Shown here in pieces: positions 53,296-62,380 of a DNA stretch of 64,000 nucleotides (position 1 is the stretch's first letter; each line of letters opens with the position of its first letter). Origin of the DNA: an uncultured Lachnospiraceae bacterium (GTDB taxonomy: Bacteria; Bacillota; Clostridia; Lachnospirales; Lachnospiraceae). A program made the position numbers and the translations under genes. The notes under the pieces are model-generated. The model had not been told where the DNA came from. It searched no databases and worked only from the letters and a program-made list of their open reading frames with translations. The stretch covers positions 1 through 64,000 of the forward strand of contig CAJURF010000011.1 of assembly GCA_910588825.1 (NCBI GenBank). Reading direction: 5' to 3'.

Positions 53296-54315
53296 ATGAA
53301 AAATCGCTTAAAAGATTACTTTCCATCTATCTGGACAGCAGAAGAATGGAATGAAAAGATGCAGGAGAATCAGAACCTGCAGGAAATATTTGAAAGCTGG
53401 CAGAGCGGCGTGCAGAAGGAATTTCTGGATTTCTGTACAGGTGTCCAGGGAATTGACTTTCTGCAGGGGGCCTTTTTCCGGCTTGCTATGAAACGGGAAA
53501 GACTCAGTGCGTTTCTGTCATCCCTGCTGGGCAAAAAGATCAGGCGGCTGTATCGGGAAGAAGGTGAAGAAATTCCGGGCTACGCCTGCCTGGACAGCAA
53601 TTTGTACCTGGAATTCGAGGACGGGGAAAACGCCGTAGCAGAAATCTGGAAAACAGGGGCAGAATTTTCCAGTCTTCCATATGCCTGCCGTTCCTCCAGG
53701 GCACTGGTGTCCCAGTGGGAGAAAAAGCAGAAAAAACTGGGAAAGAAATTCAGGAACCGCAGCATAGGAAAAGTCTGCATGATTGTATTATTTGAAGACT
53801 GTCCTATTAAATCTGAGACAGACCCGGAAGCCTATGTACACAGAGGGAAAATCTGTTTTGACACAGACATCAGCCTGGAATTTTTACAGGAATATTACCT
53901 GCTGAATCTGGACTTTTGTCAGGATATCCGAAGAGAAAAAAGCATACAGACAGAACTGGAAGGCTGGATGACTTTCCTGGGCTGCCGCCAGCCGGAGAAA
54001 ATCGTACAGCTGATCAAGACATACCCTTATTTCAAGGGAATATACCAGGAACTTTATGGAATCTGCCGGGACAGTGAGAAAATACTGGAGATGTTTGAGG
54101 CAGAAGTAAAAAGCAGAGAAGAAAATCTGGACAAAAGAACCATGGAGGAAATGGAAGAAACCATCGACAAACTCACCAGACAGCATGAGGAAGACCGGAA
54201 CTCTCTGGAAACATTGAGAAAAGAAAACCGCCAAAAAGAAGAACAGATTACCAGACAGTATCAGGAAGCCATACGGAGGATCGAGGAGCTGGAGAAAATG
54301 ATAGAGCATGTCTGA
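53296..54315 (+). CDS. Rpn/PD-(D/E)XK-like protein with coiled-coil tail
   Basis: A 339-residue protein of unknown function. The middle part SNLYLEFEDGENAVAEIWK resembles the core strand pair of Rpn-type PD-(D/E)XK proteins, but the usual final Gln is replaced by Lys, so activity is doubtful. CLDSNLYLEF, FRNRSIGKVCMIVLFEDCP and FDTDISLEFLQEYYLLNLD follow the family's order. The last 70 residues are a charged coiled coil. GGAGAG fits ATG 53296. A related protein follows in the same orientation. Confidence 0.65.
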   Translation: MKNRLKDYFPSIWTAEEWNEKMQENQNLQEIFESWQSGVQKEFLDFCTGVQGIDFLQGAFFRLAMKRERLSAFLSSLLGKKIRRLYREEGEEIPGYACLDSNLYLEFEDGENAVAEIWKTGAEFSSLPYACRSSRALVSQWEKKQKKLGKKFRNRSIGKVCMIVLFEDCPIKSETDPEAYVHRGKICFDTDISLEFLQEYYLLNLDFCQDIRREKSIQTELEGWMTFLGCRQPEKIVQLIKTYPYFKGIYQELYGICRDSEKILEMFEAEVKSREENLDKRTMEEMEETIDKLTRQHEEDRNSLETLRKENRQKEEQITRQYQEAIRRIEELEKMIEHV

Positions 54316-54391
54316 ATATATCAGAAAATTATGTTGAGTATGATGAAAGAGTATGATAAAATATAGCCGCATGAAAAATAAGAAGGAGACA

Positions 54392-55405
54392 ATGAATAAA
54401 CTTAAGGGAAGTATAGAAACACTCAGTGCTCTGCAGCTTACCCAAGATATCCAATGGCTAGATGAGCAGAGCAAAACGGTACTGCATAGTAAAGAGGTTT
54501 TGGCAGTGATTCTTCAGGGGACAATAGAAGAATATAAAGGATACAGCCGGAAAGAAATCATGGAATTTATAGAGATAGATTCCATAGATGATGCCAAAGA
54601 GGTGTCTGTGGGGAGGACAAACACGCAAATTCAGGGGGAACATGCAGAATTTGTGCAGCTGAACGAGAAAACATCAAGGTTTGATATGGTGTTTCGGGCA
54701 AAAAATCCTGCATTGTCCGATGAAAATGTATTGTTCAGTCTGCATGTGGATATTGAGCCGCAGAAAACATACAGGCCGGGTTATCCCATTGAGAAAAGAG
54801 GAATTTATTATCTCGCCAGGAGATTGTCATCCCAATTATCTCTGATTACAGAAAAAACAGATTATAAACAGCTGGAAAAATGCTATAGTATATGGATCTG
54901 CCGGGATGATATTCCGCCAAAAGCACGGTACAGTATATCCTTTTACAGTATGGCCAATATAGAAAACATAGGGGAGAATACGGCATTGCCGCAGGATTAT
55001 GATTTGATGTCTCTGGTGGTCATCAAGCTGGGGGAGAAAGACTACAAGGGAACGAAAGAGGACCCAGAATATGAACTTCTGCACTTTTTAAATATAATCA
55101 TGTATCCCCATAAAGCAGATTTTATGGATGAAATATCAAGATATATAGATTTTTCTGAAAATGAAGAATTGTGGGAGGAGGTAACAGGAATGGAAGGTTT
55201 AGGACAATGTATATTGGAAGAAGGAATTGAGCAGGGAATTGCACAGGGGGTGGAACAGGGAATACAGGCTATGATTCTTGACCATTTGGAAGAAAAAGTC
55301 CCAAGAGAAAAGAGCATTGCCAAGCTGCAGAAGCATTTTGGACTGGATGAAGAAGAAGCAAGGCGCTATTATGAGAAATATGGGGTTGGAAACCAGTGTC
55401 CTTAG
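54392..55405 (+). CDS. Rpn/PD-(D/E)XK-like protein
   Basis: A 337-residue protein typical of a large Lachnospiraceae family annotated as hypothetical or as PD-(D/E)XK transposase-like. Residues 75-125 hold SRFDMVFRAKN and LFSLHVDIEPQKTYRPGYPIEKRGIYYLARRLS, matching the Asp..Glu-x-Gln core and the arginine-rich helix of the fold. The C-terminus carries a short repeat (GIEQGIAQGVEQGIQ), a common feature of such proteins. AAGAAGGAG sets ATG 54392. TTGAGT and TAAAAT (54333-54361) may form its promoter. Confidence 0.75.
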   Translation: MNKLKGSIETLSALQLTQDIQWLDEQSKTVLHSKEVLAVILQGTIEEYKGYSRKEIMEFIEIDSIDDAKEVSVGRTNTQIQGEHAEFVQLNEKTSRFDMVFRAKNPALSDENVLFSLHVDIEPQKTYRPGYPIEKRGIYYLARRLSSQLSLITEKTDYKQLEKCYSIWICRDDIPPKARYSISFYSMANIENIGENTALPQDYDLMSLVVIKLGEKDYKGTKEDPEYELLHFLNIIMYPHKADFMDEISRYIDFSENEELWEEVTGMEGLGQCILEEGIEQGIAQGVEQGIQAMILDHLEEKVPREKSIAKLQKHFGLDEEEARRYYEKYGVGNQCP

Positions 55406-55414
55406 GGGAGGGAG

Positions 55415-55443
55415 AAGGCGGGGCAGATGTATGCCCCGCCTTT
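55415..55443. terminator. Terminator between convergent genes
   Basis: Arms AAGGCGGGGCA and TGCCCCGCCTTT around a 6-base loop; symmetrical A and T ends make it usable from both sides. Confidence 0.9.
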
Positions 55444-55477
55444 GGTATAAAACGTTTTTCAAACATGCTGGGGAGTA

Positions 55478-55975
55478 TTACCGGTTATCCACTTTCTCCG
55501 GATACAAATCATGGTGTGCCAAACGTTCCCAGGCAGTCTCCTCCCAGCGGGTGCCAGGTTGTCCGTAATTGCAGTAAGGGTCGATGGAGATGCCCCCCCG
55601 GGGGGTGAATTTCCCCCAGACTTCGATATATTTGGGTGACATCAGCCGGATTAAATCTTTCATAATAATATTGACGCAGTCTTCATGAAAGCCGCCGTGA
55701 TTGCGGAAACTGAAAAGATACAGTTTCAGAGACTTGCTTTCCACCATCTGTTCACCGGGGACATAGGAAATGTAAATTGTGGCAAAGTCCGGCTGCCCGG
55801 TAATCGGGCAGAGGCTGGTGAATTCGGGACAGTTGAATTTCACGAAATAGTCGTTCTCCGGATGTTTGTTAGGAAATGTCTCTAAAACATCCGGGTCATA
55901 GTCCTGTGGGTAACGGGTCTTCTGACTGCCCAGAAGGCTGATGCCTGGGATTTTATTTTCATTAGGTTCTGTCAT
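55478..55975 (-). CDS. queF: NADPH-dependent preQ0 reductase
   Basis: QueF (165 residues, the short unimodular type) reduces 7-cyano-7-deazaguanine to preQ1 in queuosine synthesis. FNCPEFTSLCPITGQPDFATIYISYVP contains the catalytic Cys and Asp; ESKSLKLYLFSFRNHGGFHEDC is the QueF signature. GAAAGGAG precedes the start. It lies 129 bases downstream of queT on the same strand, so the riboswitch may control both. Confidence 0.96.
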   Translation of the reverse strand: MTEPNENKIPGISLLGSQKTRYPQDYDPDVLETFPNKHPENDYFVKFNCPEFTSLCPITGQPDFATIYISYVPGEQMVESKSLKLYLFSFRNHGGFHEDCVNIIMKDLIRLMSPKYIEVWGKFTPRGGISIDPYCNYGQPGTRWEETAWERLAHHDLYPEKVDNR

Positions 55976-56104
55976 TAATAGGCTCCTTTCGTAAAAACAT
56001 GAAGGGAATTTTTGTAGTCCATTTCTGTAATTGGTGGATTATGTAGCTCCTTTATCACAACATGTCTGAACAGACTGCTGTACTGGAGTACATCTGTCCT
56101 AGTA

Positions 56105-56602
56105 TTATACACGTACACTTCTTTCATAAAACAGACGTTGGAGCACCTTCACCAGCAGTACACCGCAGATACCGGGGACTGTCTGTCCAATACATAAGCT
56201 GAGAGCCAGGGCAGGGTAGGGGATATTCAGTAAATAAGACAGCCAGACAGCAACACCCAGGCCGGGAACAGCGATAATTGGAATCGCGATGAAAGCCGTG
56301 TTCCAGCGGAAACGCCGGATGAGTACAATTAACGTTGTGGTTAGAAGTCCCACAATACAGCCGCCCACAATATCTAAAATGCCCAATCCGCCAAAAAGAA
56401 AATTCGCCAGCATGTTAGCCAGTCCCATGGGGATGATCAGGAAGGGACAGAGATAACTGACGGCATACAAAGACGTAGCGATACGGATTTGATAGGCGCC
56501 GAATGAAAAGCTCTGTGTGGTATAGAGAACCACAATGTACAAAGCCATCATCAGGCCCGATATGGTGAGTTTTTGAGTGGTAGATAAATGCTCCAGATTC
56601 AT
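56105..56602 (-). CDS. queT: QueT-family queuosine precursor transporter
   Basis: A 165-residue protein with about five or six helices of the QueT (COG4708) substrate-binding family of ECF transporters. TISGLMMALYIVVLYTTQSFSFGAYQIRI and GLANMLANFLFGGLGILDIVGGCIVGLLTT are typical. It imports preQ0/preQ1. A preQ1-I aptamer lies in its leader, direct support for the assignment. The ECF energising module must be encoded elsewhere. Confidence 0.93.
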   Translation of the reverse strand: MNLEHLSTTQKLTISGLMMALYIVVLYTTQSFSFGAYQIRIATSLYAVSYLCPFLIIPMGLANMLANFLFGGLGILDIVGGCIVGLLTTTLIVLIRRFRWNTAFIAIPIIAVPGLGVAVWLSYLLNIPYPALALSLCIGQTVPGICGVLLVKVLQRLFYERSVRV

Positions 56603-56626
56603 GATTTGTTCTCCTCACTTTCCAGG

Positions 56627-56653
56627 ACAAAAAAAGAGCGCACTAAGGCGCTC
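56627..56653 (-). terminator. Riboswitch terminator before queT
   Basis: Read leftwards: GAGCGC-CTTAGT-GCGCTC then seven T. The loop CCTTAG is complementary to CTAAGG at the 3' edge of the aptamer (56687-56692), so an alternative pairing can release the terminator when preQ1 is absent. Confidence 0.8.
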
Positions 56654-56686
56654 ACAAATAGTACGGGAGAATACTCCCGCACATGC

Positions 56687-56726
56687 CCTTAGTTTTGTTT
56701 TAAGACAGGATGGTTACGAACTGTCT
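56687..56726 (-). promoter_or_regulatory. preQ1-I riboswitch aptamer
   Basis: Stem AGACAG/CTGTCT encloses the loop TTCGTAACCATC, followed by an A-rich tail ending CAAAACTAAGG. Stem, C-rich loop and the CTAA tail match the preQ1 class I consensus (compare B. subtilis queC). It controls queT by premature termination. Confidence 0.88.
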
Positions 56727-56753
56727 GTTATGTAGTTATATGGATTTTTTTAT

Positions 56754-56782
56754 AGTATAGCAGATTGTGTGGGGAGATGCAA
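56754..56782 (-). promoter_or_regulatory. queT promoter
   Basis: Minus strand TTGCAT, a 17-base spacer and TATACT, about 28 bases before the aptamer. Confidence 0.75.
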
Positions 56783-57160
56783 GAAGCAGATGGGAAAAAG
56801 TTACTTTTGCGTATGGCGGCGTATGATTATGGCATAGTGCGTATGACATAGATTACTGCGCACAGGCAATGTCATTTACCAGAGATTGTTACTGTTCACG
56901 GCCTGACCAGTAATCAGAGATTATATTGCTGTAAATTTCCATGCGGATTTTGTCGCAAAATGTATACAATAACTGTATAATAAGGGAAAAAGATTGGAGA
57001 ATGAGACGCTAAAGAAATTAAAGAAATTCTGCTATTTGCGTGTAGTGTGAATATTTGATAACTTGTTATTTCCTGGGGATAATGTGGCAAAAAAATCAAA
57101 ACATATGGAAATCCAGAGAATAGCAGGTTTTGCAAGCGATTAATTCAGTAATCTTAAAAG
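56783..57160. other. AT-rich gap without a supportable gene
   Basis: Between the queT and loaP promoters I find no reading frame with a ribosome site or family resemblance, and no clear structured RNA. Confidence 0.5.
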
Positions 57161-57189
57161 TTGACTTTTTCTGATAATAATGATATGAT
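57161..57189 (+). promoter_or_regulatory. loaP promoter
   Basis: TTGACT (57161-57166), a 17-base spacer and TATGAT (57184-57189). It leaves a leader of roughly 255 bases before the coding start. Confidence 0.75.
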
Positions 57190-57382
57190 TGTATCGTTTA
57201 AATTTAGAAAAATTACTTCAGGGAGTTCTTGAAGCAGGGGCACTTGAATTTCAGGGAGTATGACATATCCGGCAGGCTTGGAAGCAGAGTAGTGGAATAT
57301 CCAGGCTGAATCAAGGGGACTGTGCTGTACATATATTGCACAGATGGCGAAGCACACCCAAAAATCAGTGAAAAAGTACATA

Positions 57383-57426
57383 AAATGCTCCCGGAAATCC
57401 AAACACAAAGACTTCCGGGAGCATTT
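57383..57426 (+). promoter_or_regulatory. Strong hairpin in the loaP leader
   Basis: AAATGCTCCCGGAA and TTCCGGGAGCATTT pair over 14 bases with a 16-base loop and no T-run worth the name, 10 bases before the ribosome site. LoaP proteins depend on leader RNA hairpins at their targets, so autoregulation is possible. Confidence 0.65.
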
Positions 57427-57452
57427 CCATAATCTGGAGGGAAGAACGAGTT

Positions 57453-58061
57453 ATGAAAGTGGGAGAGACGGACATGTATTATGTCTTACAGGTGGCACCA
57501 GGAGAAGAAGATAAAACTGAAAGACATATAATGGTGATTATTCCGGATGACCTCTACAAACAGTGTTTCCATCCGACAAGACACATGAGGAAAAAATTCC
57601 ATGGAAAATGGGTAGACACCCATGAAAAGCTGTTGCCGGGATATGTATTTATTACCACAGAAAATGCAAAAGAACTGTTCCTGGAACTGAAAAAGGTGCC
57701 CATGCTCACTAAGCTGGTGGGGCGGGATGAAGAGTATTTTGTAAAACTGCCAGAGCGGGATGAGGAGTGGCTGGTGAAGTTTATGGGGTGTGATGGGCAG
57801 AAAGATTCACGGGATGCTGGTGGGAAAGCGGGGATGGGAAGCACTGAGATGAAAGCGGATTCTCAAAAATATGAAGTGGGCCTGTCTCAGATTAGTATAG
57901 ATGAGGGCAATGAGATTCGGATTGTCTCAGGGCCTTTGAAAAATATGGAGGGAATGATTAGAAAGATTCATCTTCATAGACGGATGGCTGAGGTGGAAGT
58001 GCCGTTTATGAATCAGAGGACGGTGATTTATTTGGGGATTGAGTTGTTGGAGAGGAAGTAG
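57453..58061 (+). CDS. loaP: NusG paralogue of the LoaP type (processive antiterminator)
   Basis: A 202-residue specialised NusG. The NGN domain (YYVLQVAPGEEDKTERHI, LLPGYVFITTENAKELFLELKKVP, LTKLVGRDEEYF) is followed by a polar insert of about 30 residues and a KOW domain (IVSGPLKNMEGMIRKIHLHRRMAEVEV). LoaP proteins are encoded beside long polysaccharide or antibiotic operons and let polymerase pass terminators there. The next features are a terminator and a polysaccharide operon. ATG 57453 has GGAGGG at 11 bases; ATG 57474 is possible. Confidence 0.87.
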   Translation: MKVGETDMYYVLQVAPGEEDKTERHIMVIIPDDLYKQCFHPTRHMRKKFHGKWVDTHEKLLPGYVFITTENAKELFLELKKVPMLTKLVGRDEEYFVKLPERDEEWLVKFMGCDGQKDSRDAGGKAGMGSTEMKADSQKYEVGLSQISIDEGNEIRIVSGPLKNMEGMIRKIHLHRRMAEVEVPFMNQRTVIYLGIELLERK

Positions 58062-58144
58062 AGAGTTTAGTGCTTGTATAGTGTGAAAAAAGTCAGTTGT
58101 TTATGCTAATGTTGGGCGACTGTATATATTTGAGGAGTTCGAAG

Positions 58145-58199
58145 AACCCATTTGTTTGTTAATTCCAGGATTTTGGAAGGCAGGCAGATGGGTTTTTTG
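58145..58199 (+). terminator. Terminator between loaP and the glycan operon, likely LoaP target
   Basis: AACCCAT..TTTG and CAGGCAGATGGGTT pair across a loop and end in six T. It stands in the 226-base gap before 58288, where it would block the operon unless polymerase has been modified. Confidence 0.75.
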
Positions 58200-58287
58200 T
58201 GTATATAAAATTTTATTTTATATAGTATTTGAGAGGCTGGGGAGCCTTTGGATGAACTTAAAAACAGAAAATTAAGGAAACAGAAAA

Positions 58288-59592
58288 ATGTATGATTACA
58301 AATCAGATTCTAGATTTGAAGGGATAGAGCCTTTCAAAAATAAGATATGGCTTTCTTCTCCGACAATGCATGGGGATGAACTGAAATATATCACTGAAGC
58401 CTATGAAACAAACTGGATGAGTACAGTAGGAAAAAATATTAATGAGATGGAACAGCTGATATGTGAAAAAGTTGGGGTAAGATATGCCGTTGCATTAGCT
58501 TGCGGAACAGCAGCACTGCATCTCTCCATCAGACTGGCGGCAGAGCATCTCTATGGCATGCCGGCTGCTGGCCAGGGAGCTTTGGCAGGACATAAAGTTT
58601 TCTGTTCTGATATGACTTTTAGCGCTACGGTTAACCCGATTGCCTATGAGGGCGGGGAAGCAGTGTTCATTGATACAGAATACGATACATGGAATATGGA
58701 TCCGAAAGCGTTAGAGCGGGCTTTTGAGATTTACCCAGATGTTAAAATAATAGTTTTTGCACATCTTTATGGTACGCCGGGGAAGATTGATGAGATTAAG
58801 CTTGTCTGCAAGAAATATGGAGCTTTATTAATTGAGGATGCAGCAGAATCTTTAGGCGCCATGTATAAAGGAGTCCAAACAGGAAATTTTGGTGATTATG
58901 CAGTTGTCAGCTTTAATGGAAACAAAATTATTACTGGAAGCAGCGGGGGAGCGTTTCTTACAAACAATAGGGCTGATGCAGAAAAGATTAAAAAGTGGAG
59001 TACACAAAGCAGAGAAAACGCTTCCTGGTATCAGCATGAAGAACTTGGCTATAACTACAGAGTGTCTAATGTGGTTGCCGGGGTAGTATGCGGACAAATG
59101 AAATACCTGGAAAACCATATTGAGCGCAAAGAAATTATTTATAAACGATATGAAAAGGGATTGGACGATTTACCAGTTAAAATGAATCCAATTGATTATG
59201 GTAATAGCAAATCAAATTTTTGGTTGAGTTGTTTACTGATTAATCGAGAGGCTATGTGTGAAAACATAAGGTCTGAAAAAGGGTATTTATATACTCATAG
59301 TAAAGGTAAAACCTGTCCGGATGAAATTTTGGACGTATTGAAGGGGTTTAATGCCGAAGGCAGGCCTTTATGGAAGCCGATGCATATGCAGGTTCTTTAT
59401 CGAAAGTGTGAGTTTATCACAAAAGCGGGGACAAGAACTGGTAAAAGAAATACATATTTTCAAAATGATCAGAAGGGATTGGATGTAGGCGCTGATCTGT
59501 TTGCCAGGGGGCTGTGCCTTCCCAGTGATATTAAGATGACTGCTGGGCAACAAGAGAAAATAATTGATATAATTCATTGTTGTTTTGAATAG
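58288..59592 (+). CDS. DegT-family aminotransferase (PglE/EpsN-like)
   Basis: A 434-residue PLP enzyme converting a nucleotide 4-keto sugar to a 4-amino sugar. IWLSSPTMHGDELKYITEAYETNWMSTVGKN resembles PglE/EpsN-type bacillosamine aminotransferases; ALACGTAALHLS, IEDAAESLGAMYKG and VVSFNGNKIITGSSGG (PLP Lys) are present. The following initiating transferase fits a UDP-bacillosamine-type substrate. The dehydratase and acetyltransferase of that route are not in view and may lie beyond the window. Distinct from the WecE-type enzyme at 17652. Confidence 0.88.
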   Translation: MYDYKSDSRFEGIEPFKNKIWLSSPTMHGDELKYITEAYETNWMSTVGKNINEMEQLICEKVGVRYAVALACGTAALHLSIRLAAEHLYGMPAAGQGALAGHKVFCSDMTFSATVNPIAYEGGEAVFIDTEYDTWNMDPKALERAFEIYPDVKIIVFAHLYGTPGKIDEIKLVCKKYGALLIEDAAESLGAMYKGVQTGNFGDYAVVSFNGNKIITGSSGGAFLTNNRADAEKIKKWSTQSRENASWYQHEELGYNYRVSNVVAGVVCGQMKYLENHIERKEIIYKRYEKGLDDLPVKMNPIDYGNSKSNFWLSCLLINREAMCENIRSEKGYLYTHSKGKTCPDEILDVLKGFNAEGRPLWKPMHMQVLYRKCEFITKAGTRTGKRNTYFQNDQKGLDVGADLFARGLCLPSDIKMTAGQQEKIIDIIHCCFE

Positions 59593-59730
59593 GGAAAAAC
59601 AATTTTTACTCAAACCATTCAGTTGTCTTTGGAAATCCCTGTATCGTTAAATAAAAGGCACATATAGCGGTATGATGTTACAGATAGAACTGTGTCAAGT
59701 AAATGGTATTTTATAGAAAAAACGAAGATC

Positions 59731-60615
59731 ATGAATAATAAAAAATCAACTATAATGGCTGTTGTCCTGGGAGTCTGTGTGGGGATTATGGGATATGTCT
59801 TGGGAAGGAAAAAAAAGAAGGGGATTCAGGGAATTTCTGGTAAAAAAGACTCTTTGCAGCATACATTTACAGCATGTGGACAAGGAATCTACGAAAGGCA
59901 TATAAAGCGGCTCTTCGATATTTTCTGCTCTATTATGGCATTTACCTGTTTCAGCTGGCTTTACCTTACCATAGCAATATTTGTGAAAATAAAATTAGGT
60001 ACTCCTGTTCTGTTTACACAGCCAAGGCCTGGTAAAGATGAAAAAATCTTCAAATTGTATAAATTTCGAACAATGACAGATGAGAGGAATGAGAAAGGAG
60101 AGCTATTGGAAGATGAAGCAAGGTTGACAGATTTTGGAAAGTGGCTTCGGTCAACCAGCTTGGATGAACTGCCGGAGGCTTTTAATATTCTGAAAGGGGA
60201 CATGAGTGTGATAGGCCCAAGACCACAGCTCGTAAGGGATATGGTATTTATGACCAAGACACAGCGCAGAAGGCACAGCGTAAGACCAGGGCTTTCCGGT
60301 CTTGCACAGGTTAATGGTAGAAATGACATAGATTGGGAGGAAAAACTGGATTGGGATTTAAAATACATAAAACATATTACATTTTTGGGAGACATGAAAA
60401 TTATTTTTCAGACCGTGTTGAAAGCATTTGTGAAAAGAGAAGGAATTACCGAAGATGATATGGCTACGGCTGAAGACTTTGGAGATTATCTCCTGAATAG
60501 AGGAAAAATAACTCTAGGAGAATATGGAAAAAAACGAGAGAAGGCAGAAAGACTAATTGCAATTAGCAATGTGTATTCGGAAGATAATAGCAGTGAGAGA
60601 AAATGGAAAAAGTAA
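59731..60615 (+). CDS. Initiating sugar-phosphate transferase (PglC/EpsL type) with extra N-terminal helix
   Basis: A 294-residue monotopic phosphoglycosyltransferase that puts the first sugar phosphate on undecaprenyl phosphate. The core has KRLFDIFCSIMAF, GTPVLFTQPRPGKDEKIFKLYKFRTM, RLTDFGKWLRSTSLDELPEAFNILKGDMSVIGPRPQL and RPGLSGLAQVNGRN. Ahead of it is an additional helix (TIMAVVLGVCVGIMGYVLG) not needed by small family members, and about 60 residues follow the core. The ribosome site is weak; a GTG at 59692 would add 13 residues. Confidence 0.93.
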   Translation: MNNKKSTIMAVVLGVCVGIMGYVLGRKKKKGIQGISGKKDSLQHTFTACGQGIYERHIKRLFDIFCSIMAFTCFSWLYLTIAIFVKIKLGTPVLFTQPRPGKDEKIFKLYKFRTMTDERNEKGELLEDEARLTDFGKWLRSTSLDELPEAFNILKGDMSVIGPRPQLVRDMVFMTKTQRRRHSVRPGLSGLAQVNGRNDIDWEEKLDWDLKYIKHITFLGDMKIIFQTVLKAFVKREGITEDDMATAEDFGDYLLNRGKITLGEYGKKREKAERLIAISNVYSEDNSSERKWKK

Positions 60616-61445
60616 TTCGGAAAAATGATTTGACAGATATACAGAAAAAATTATTTTTAATGCTGAAATGGTTTCATAGCTTTTGCAGAGAAAATGATTT
60701 GAGATATTTTGTTTTGGGTGGAACAATGTTAGGAGCAGTTCGCCATGAAGGATTTATACCATGGGACGACGATGTTGATGTTGGTATGCCACGTAAGGAT
60801 TATGAGATATTTTTAGAGTTATGCAAAGGAAAATTTTTTGGCAACTATGTTGTTGAGACCATTGATACAGATCAGTCTGATTTTTTTTATGGGTACTCAA
60901 AAATTTATGATATAAGTACAACATTGGTGGAATCTGCAAGACACAACGTTAAACGGGGAATATATATGGACTTATTTCCGCTGGATGGGGTGTGTGACTC
61001 AAAAAATGATATACCTAAAATGTTTCGGCCGATATATTGGCGGTACAATTTGCTTATGGCTAGAAACTGTGCATACAGCAAAAAAAGGAAATGGTATAAA
61101 AATTTATCAATATTCTTAGGAAGGCTTATTCCAAACTTATTAGTCAATAATAAGAAACTTATGACTTCAATTGATAAATTGTGCCGTAAAAATGATTATG
61201 ATGACTGCAGATATATTGCGAATTATTTGGGAAACTGGGGAATAAACGAGATAGTACCCAAAAAAGTAATGGGTAAACCAGAGCTTTATCATTTTGAAGA
61301 TACTATGGTTTATGGTGCGGAAAATTATGATGCTTATCTAACCAGTTTATATGGAAATTGGAGACAATTACCGCCAAAAGAAAAACGAATTACACATCAT
61401 GAATATGTATATATAAAATTAGATAAATCGTTTCTTGAAAAATGA
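60603..61445 (+). CDS. LicD family phosphotransferase
   Basis: A 280-residue LicD-type protein: LRYFVLGGTMLGAVRHEGFIPWDDDVDVGMPRKDYE is the family signature with the metal-binding Asp cluster. LicD enzymes attach phosphocholine or other phosphodiesters to surface glycans. The window encodes two or three secreted proteins with choline-binding-like repeats, so a phosphocholine link is tempting, but no choline uptake or activation genes are seen. It overlaps the previous gene by 13 bases. Codon choice is clearly more AT-rich from here on. Confidence 0.9.
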   Translation: MEKVIRKNDLTDIQKKLFLMLKWFHSFCRENDLRYFVLGGTMLGAVRHEGFIPWDDDVDVGMPRKDYEIFLELCKGKFFGNYVVETIDTDQSDFFYGYSKIYDISTTLVESARHNVKRGIYMDLFPLDGVCDSKNDIPKMFRPIYWRYNLLMARNCAYSKKRKWYKNLSIFLGRLIPNLLVNNKKLMTSIDKLCRKNDYDDCRYIANYLGNWGINEIVPKKVMGKPELYHFEDTMVYGAENYDAYLTSLYGNWRQLPPKEKRITHHEYVYIKLDKSFLEK

Positions 61446-61530
61446 GGTGAAGATTTGTAAAAAAATGTATTTTGACCAGCATTTGGGCAGGGTAAAGAAG
61501 ACACAGTATTAAAATGGGGCAGGTAAAGCA

Positions 61531-62358
61531 ATGGAACATATTAAATTTTCAGTGGCAATATCAATTTACAAAAATGATAAATCAAAATATTTTAAAAGGG
61601 CAATGGATAGTATTACTATTGAGCAGACAGTATCACCATCAGAAGTCATTCTTGTTGTTGATGGGCCAGTTTCTGGAAAACTTGCAGAAACAATAAAATA
61701 TTACGAAGATGAAATTACGTATTTAAAAGTTGTTCATTTGGAAAAAAATGTAGGGCTGGGGGAAGCATTGCGTGTTGCTGTAGAGCATTGCAGTTATGAA
61801 TGGATTGCCAGAATGGATGCGGATGATATTTCCTTACCGACCCGGTTTGAACAACAGTTATCTTATATAAGACATCATCCAGAAATTTCTATTGTCGGAG
61901 GAGATATCACTGAATTTATTAACAGGGAAGAAAATATTGTTGGCCGAAGATGTGTGCCACAAAAGGATTTTGAGATTCGTGAATATATGAAGAGAAGATG
62001 TGCATTAAATCATATGTCGGTGATGTATCGAAAAGAGGCGGTTCTAGCTGCCGGTGGATATCTCAGCTGGTATCATAACGAGGACTATTATCTTTGGATT
62101 CGTATGTGGCTTCAAGGGGCAATATTCGGCAATACAGGGACAGTACTTGTTAATGTCCGTGTTGGTGATGAGATGTATCGGAGGCGTGGTGGCCGCAGAT
62201 ATTACGAAAGTGAGAAGGCATTGCAGTTATATATGATAATTCATAAAATGATTGATCGAAGACTATACGTATGTAATATATGCAAGCGATGGATTGTGCA
62301 GGTATTGTTGCCGAATCAGATACGTGGATGGGTATTCCAGAAATTCGCACGGAAATAA
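61531..62358 (+). CDS. Glycosyltransferase family 2
   Basis: A 275-residue cytosolic GT2 without membrane helices: FSVAISIYKNDKSKYFKRAMDSI, VILVVDGPVSG and WIARMDADDISLPTRFEQQL with the metal Asp residues, then CALNHMSVMYRKEAVLAAGGY in the acceptor part. Related enzymes add galactose or N-acetyl sugars in capsule synthesis. GGGCAGG precedes ATG 61531; the 85-base gap before it has no gene. Confidence 0.92.
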   Translation: MEHIKFSVAISIYKNDKSKYFKRAMDSITIEQTVSPSEVILVVDGPVSGKLAETIKYYEDEITYLKVVHLEKNVGLGEALRVAVEHCSYEWIARMDADDISLPTRFEQQLSYIRHHPEISIVGGDITEFINREENIVGRRCVPQKDFEIREYMKRRCALNHMSVMYRKEAVLAAGGYLSWYHNEDYYLWIRMWLQGAIFGNTGTVLVNVRVGDEMYRRRGGRRYYESEKALQLYMIIHKMIDRRLYVCNICKRWIVQVLLPNQIRGWVFQKFARK

Positions 62359-62380
62359 AAGAAAGTGGAAAGAAAAGGCG

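Noticed and set aside
57154..57408. An 84-codon minus-strand frame in the loaP leader
   Set aside because: Lies over the loaP promoter and leader hairpin; no ribosome site seen.
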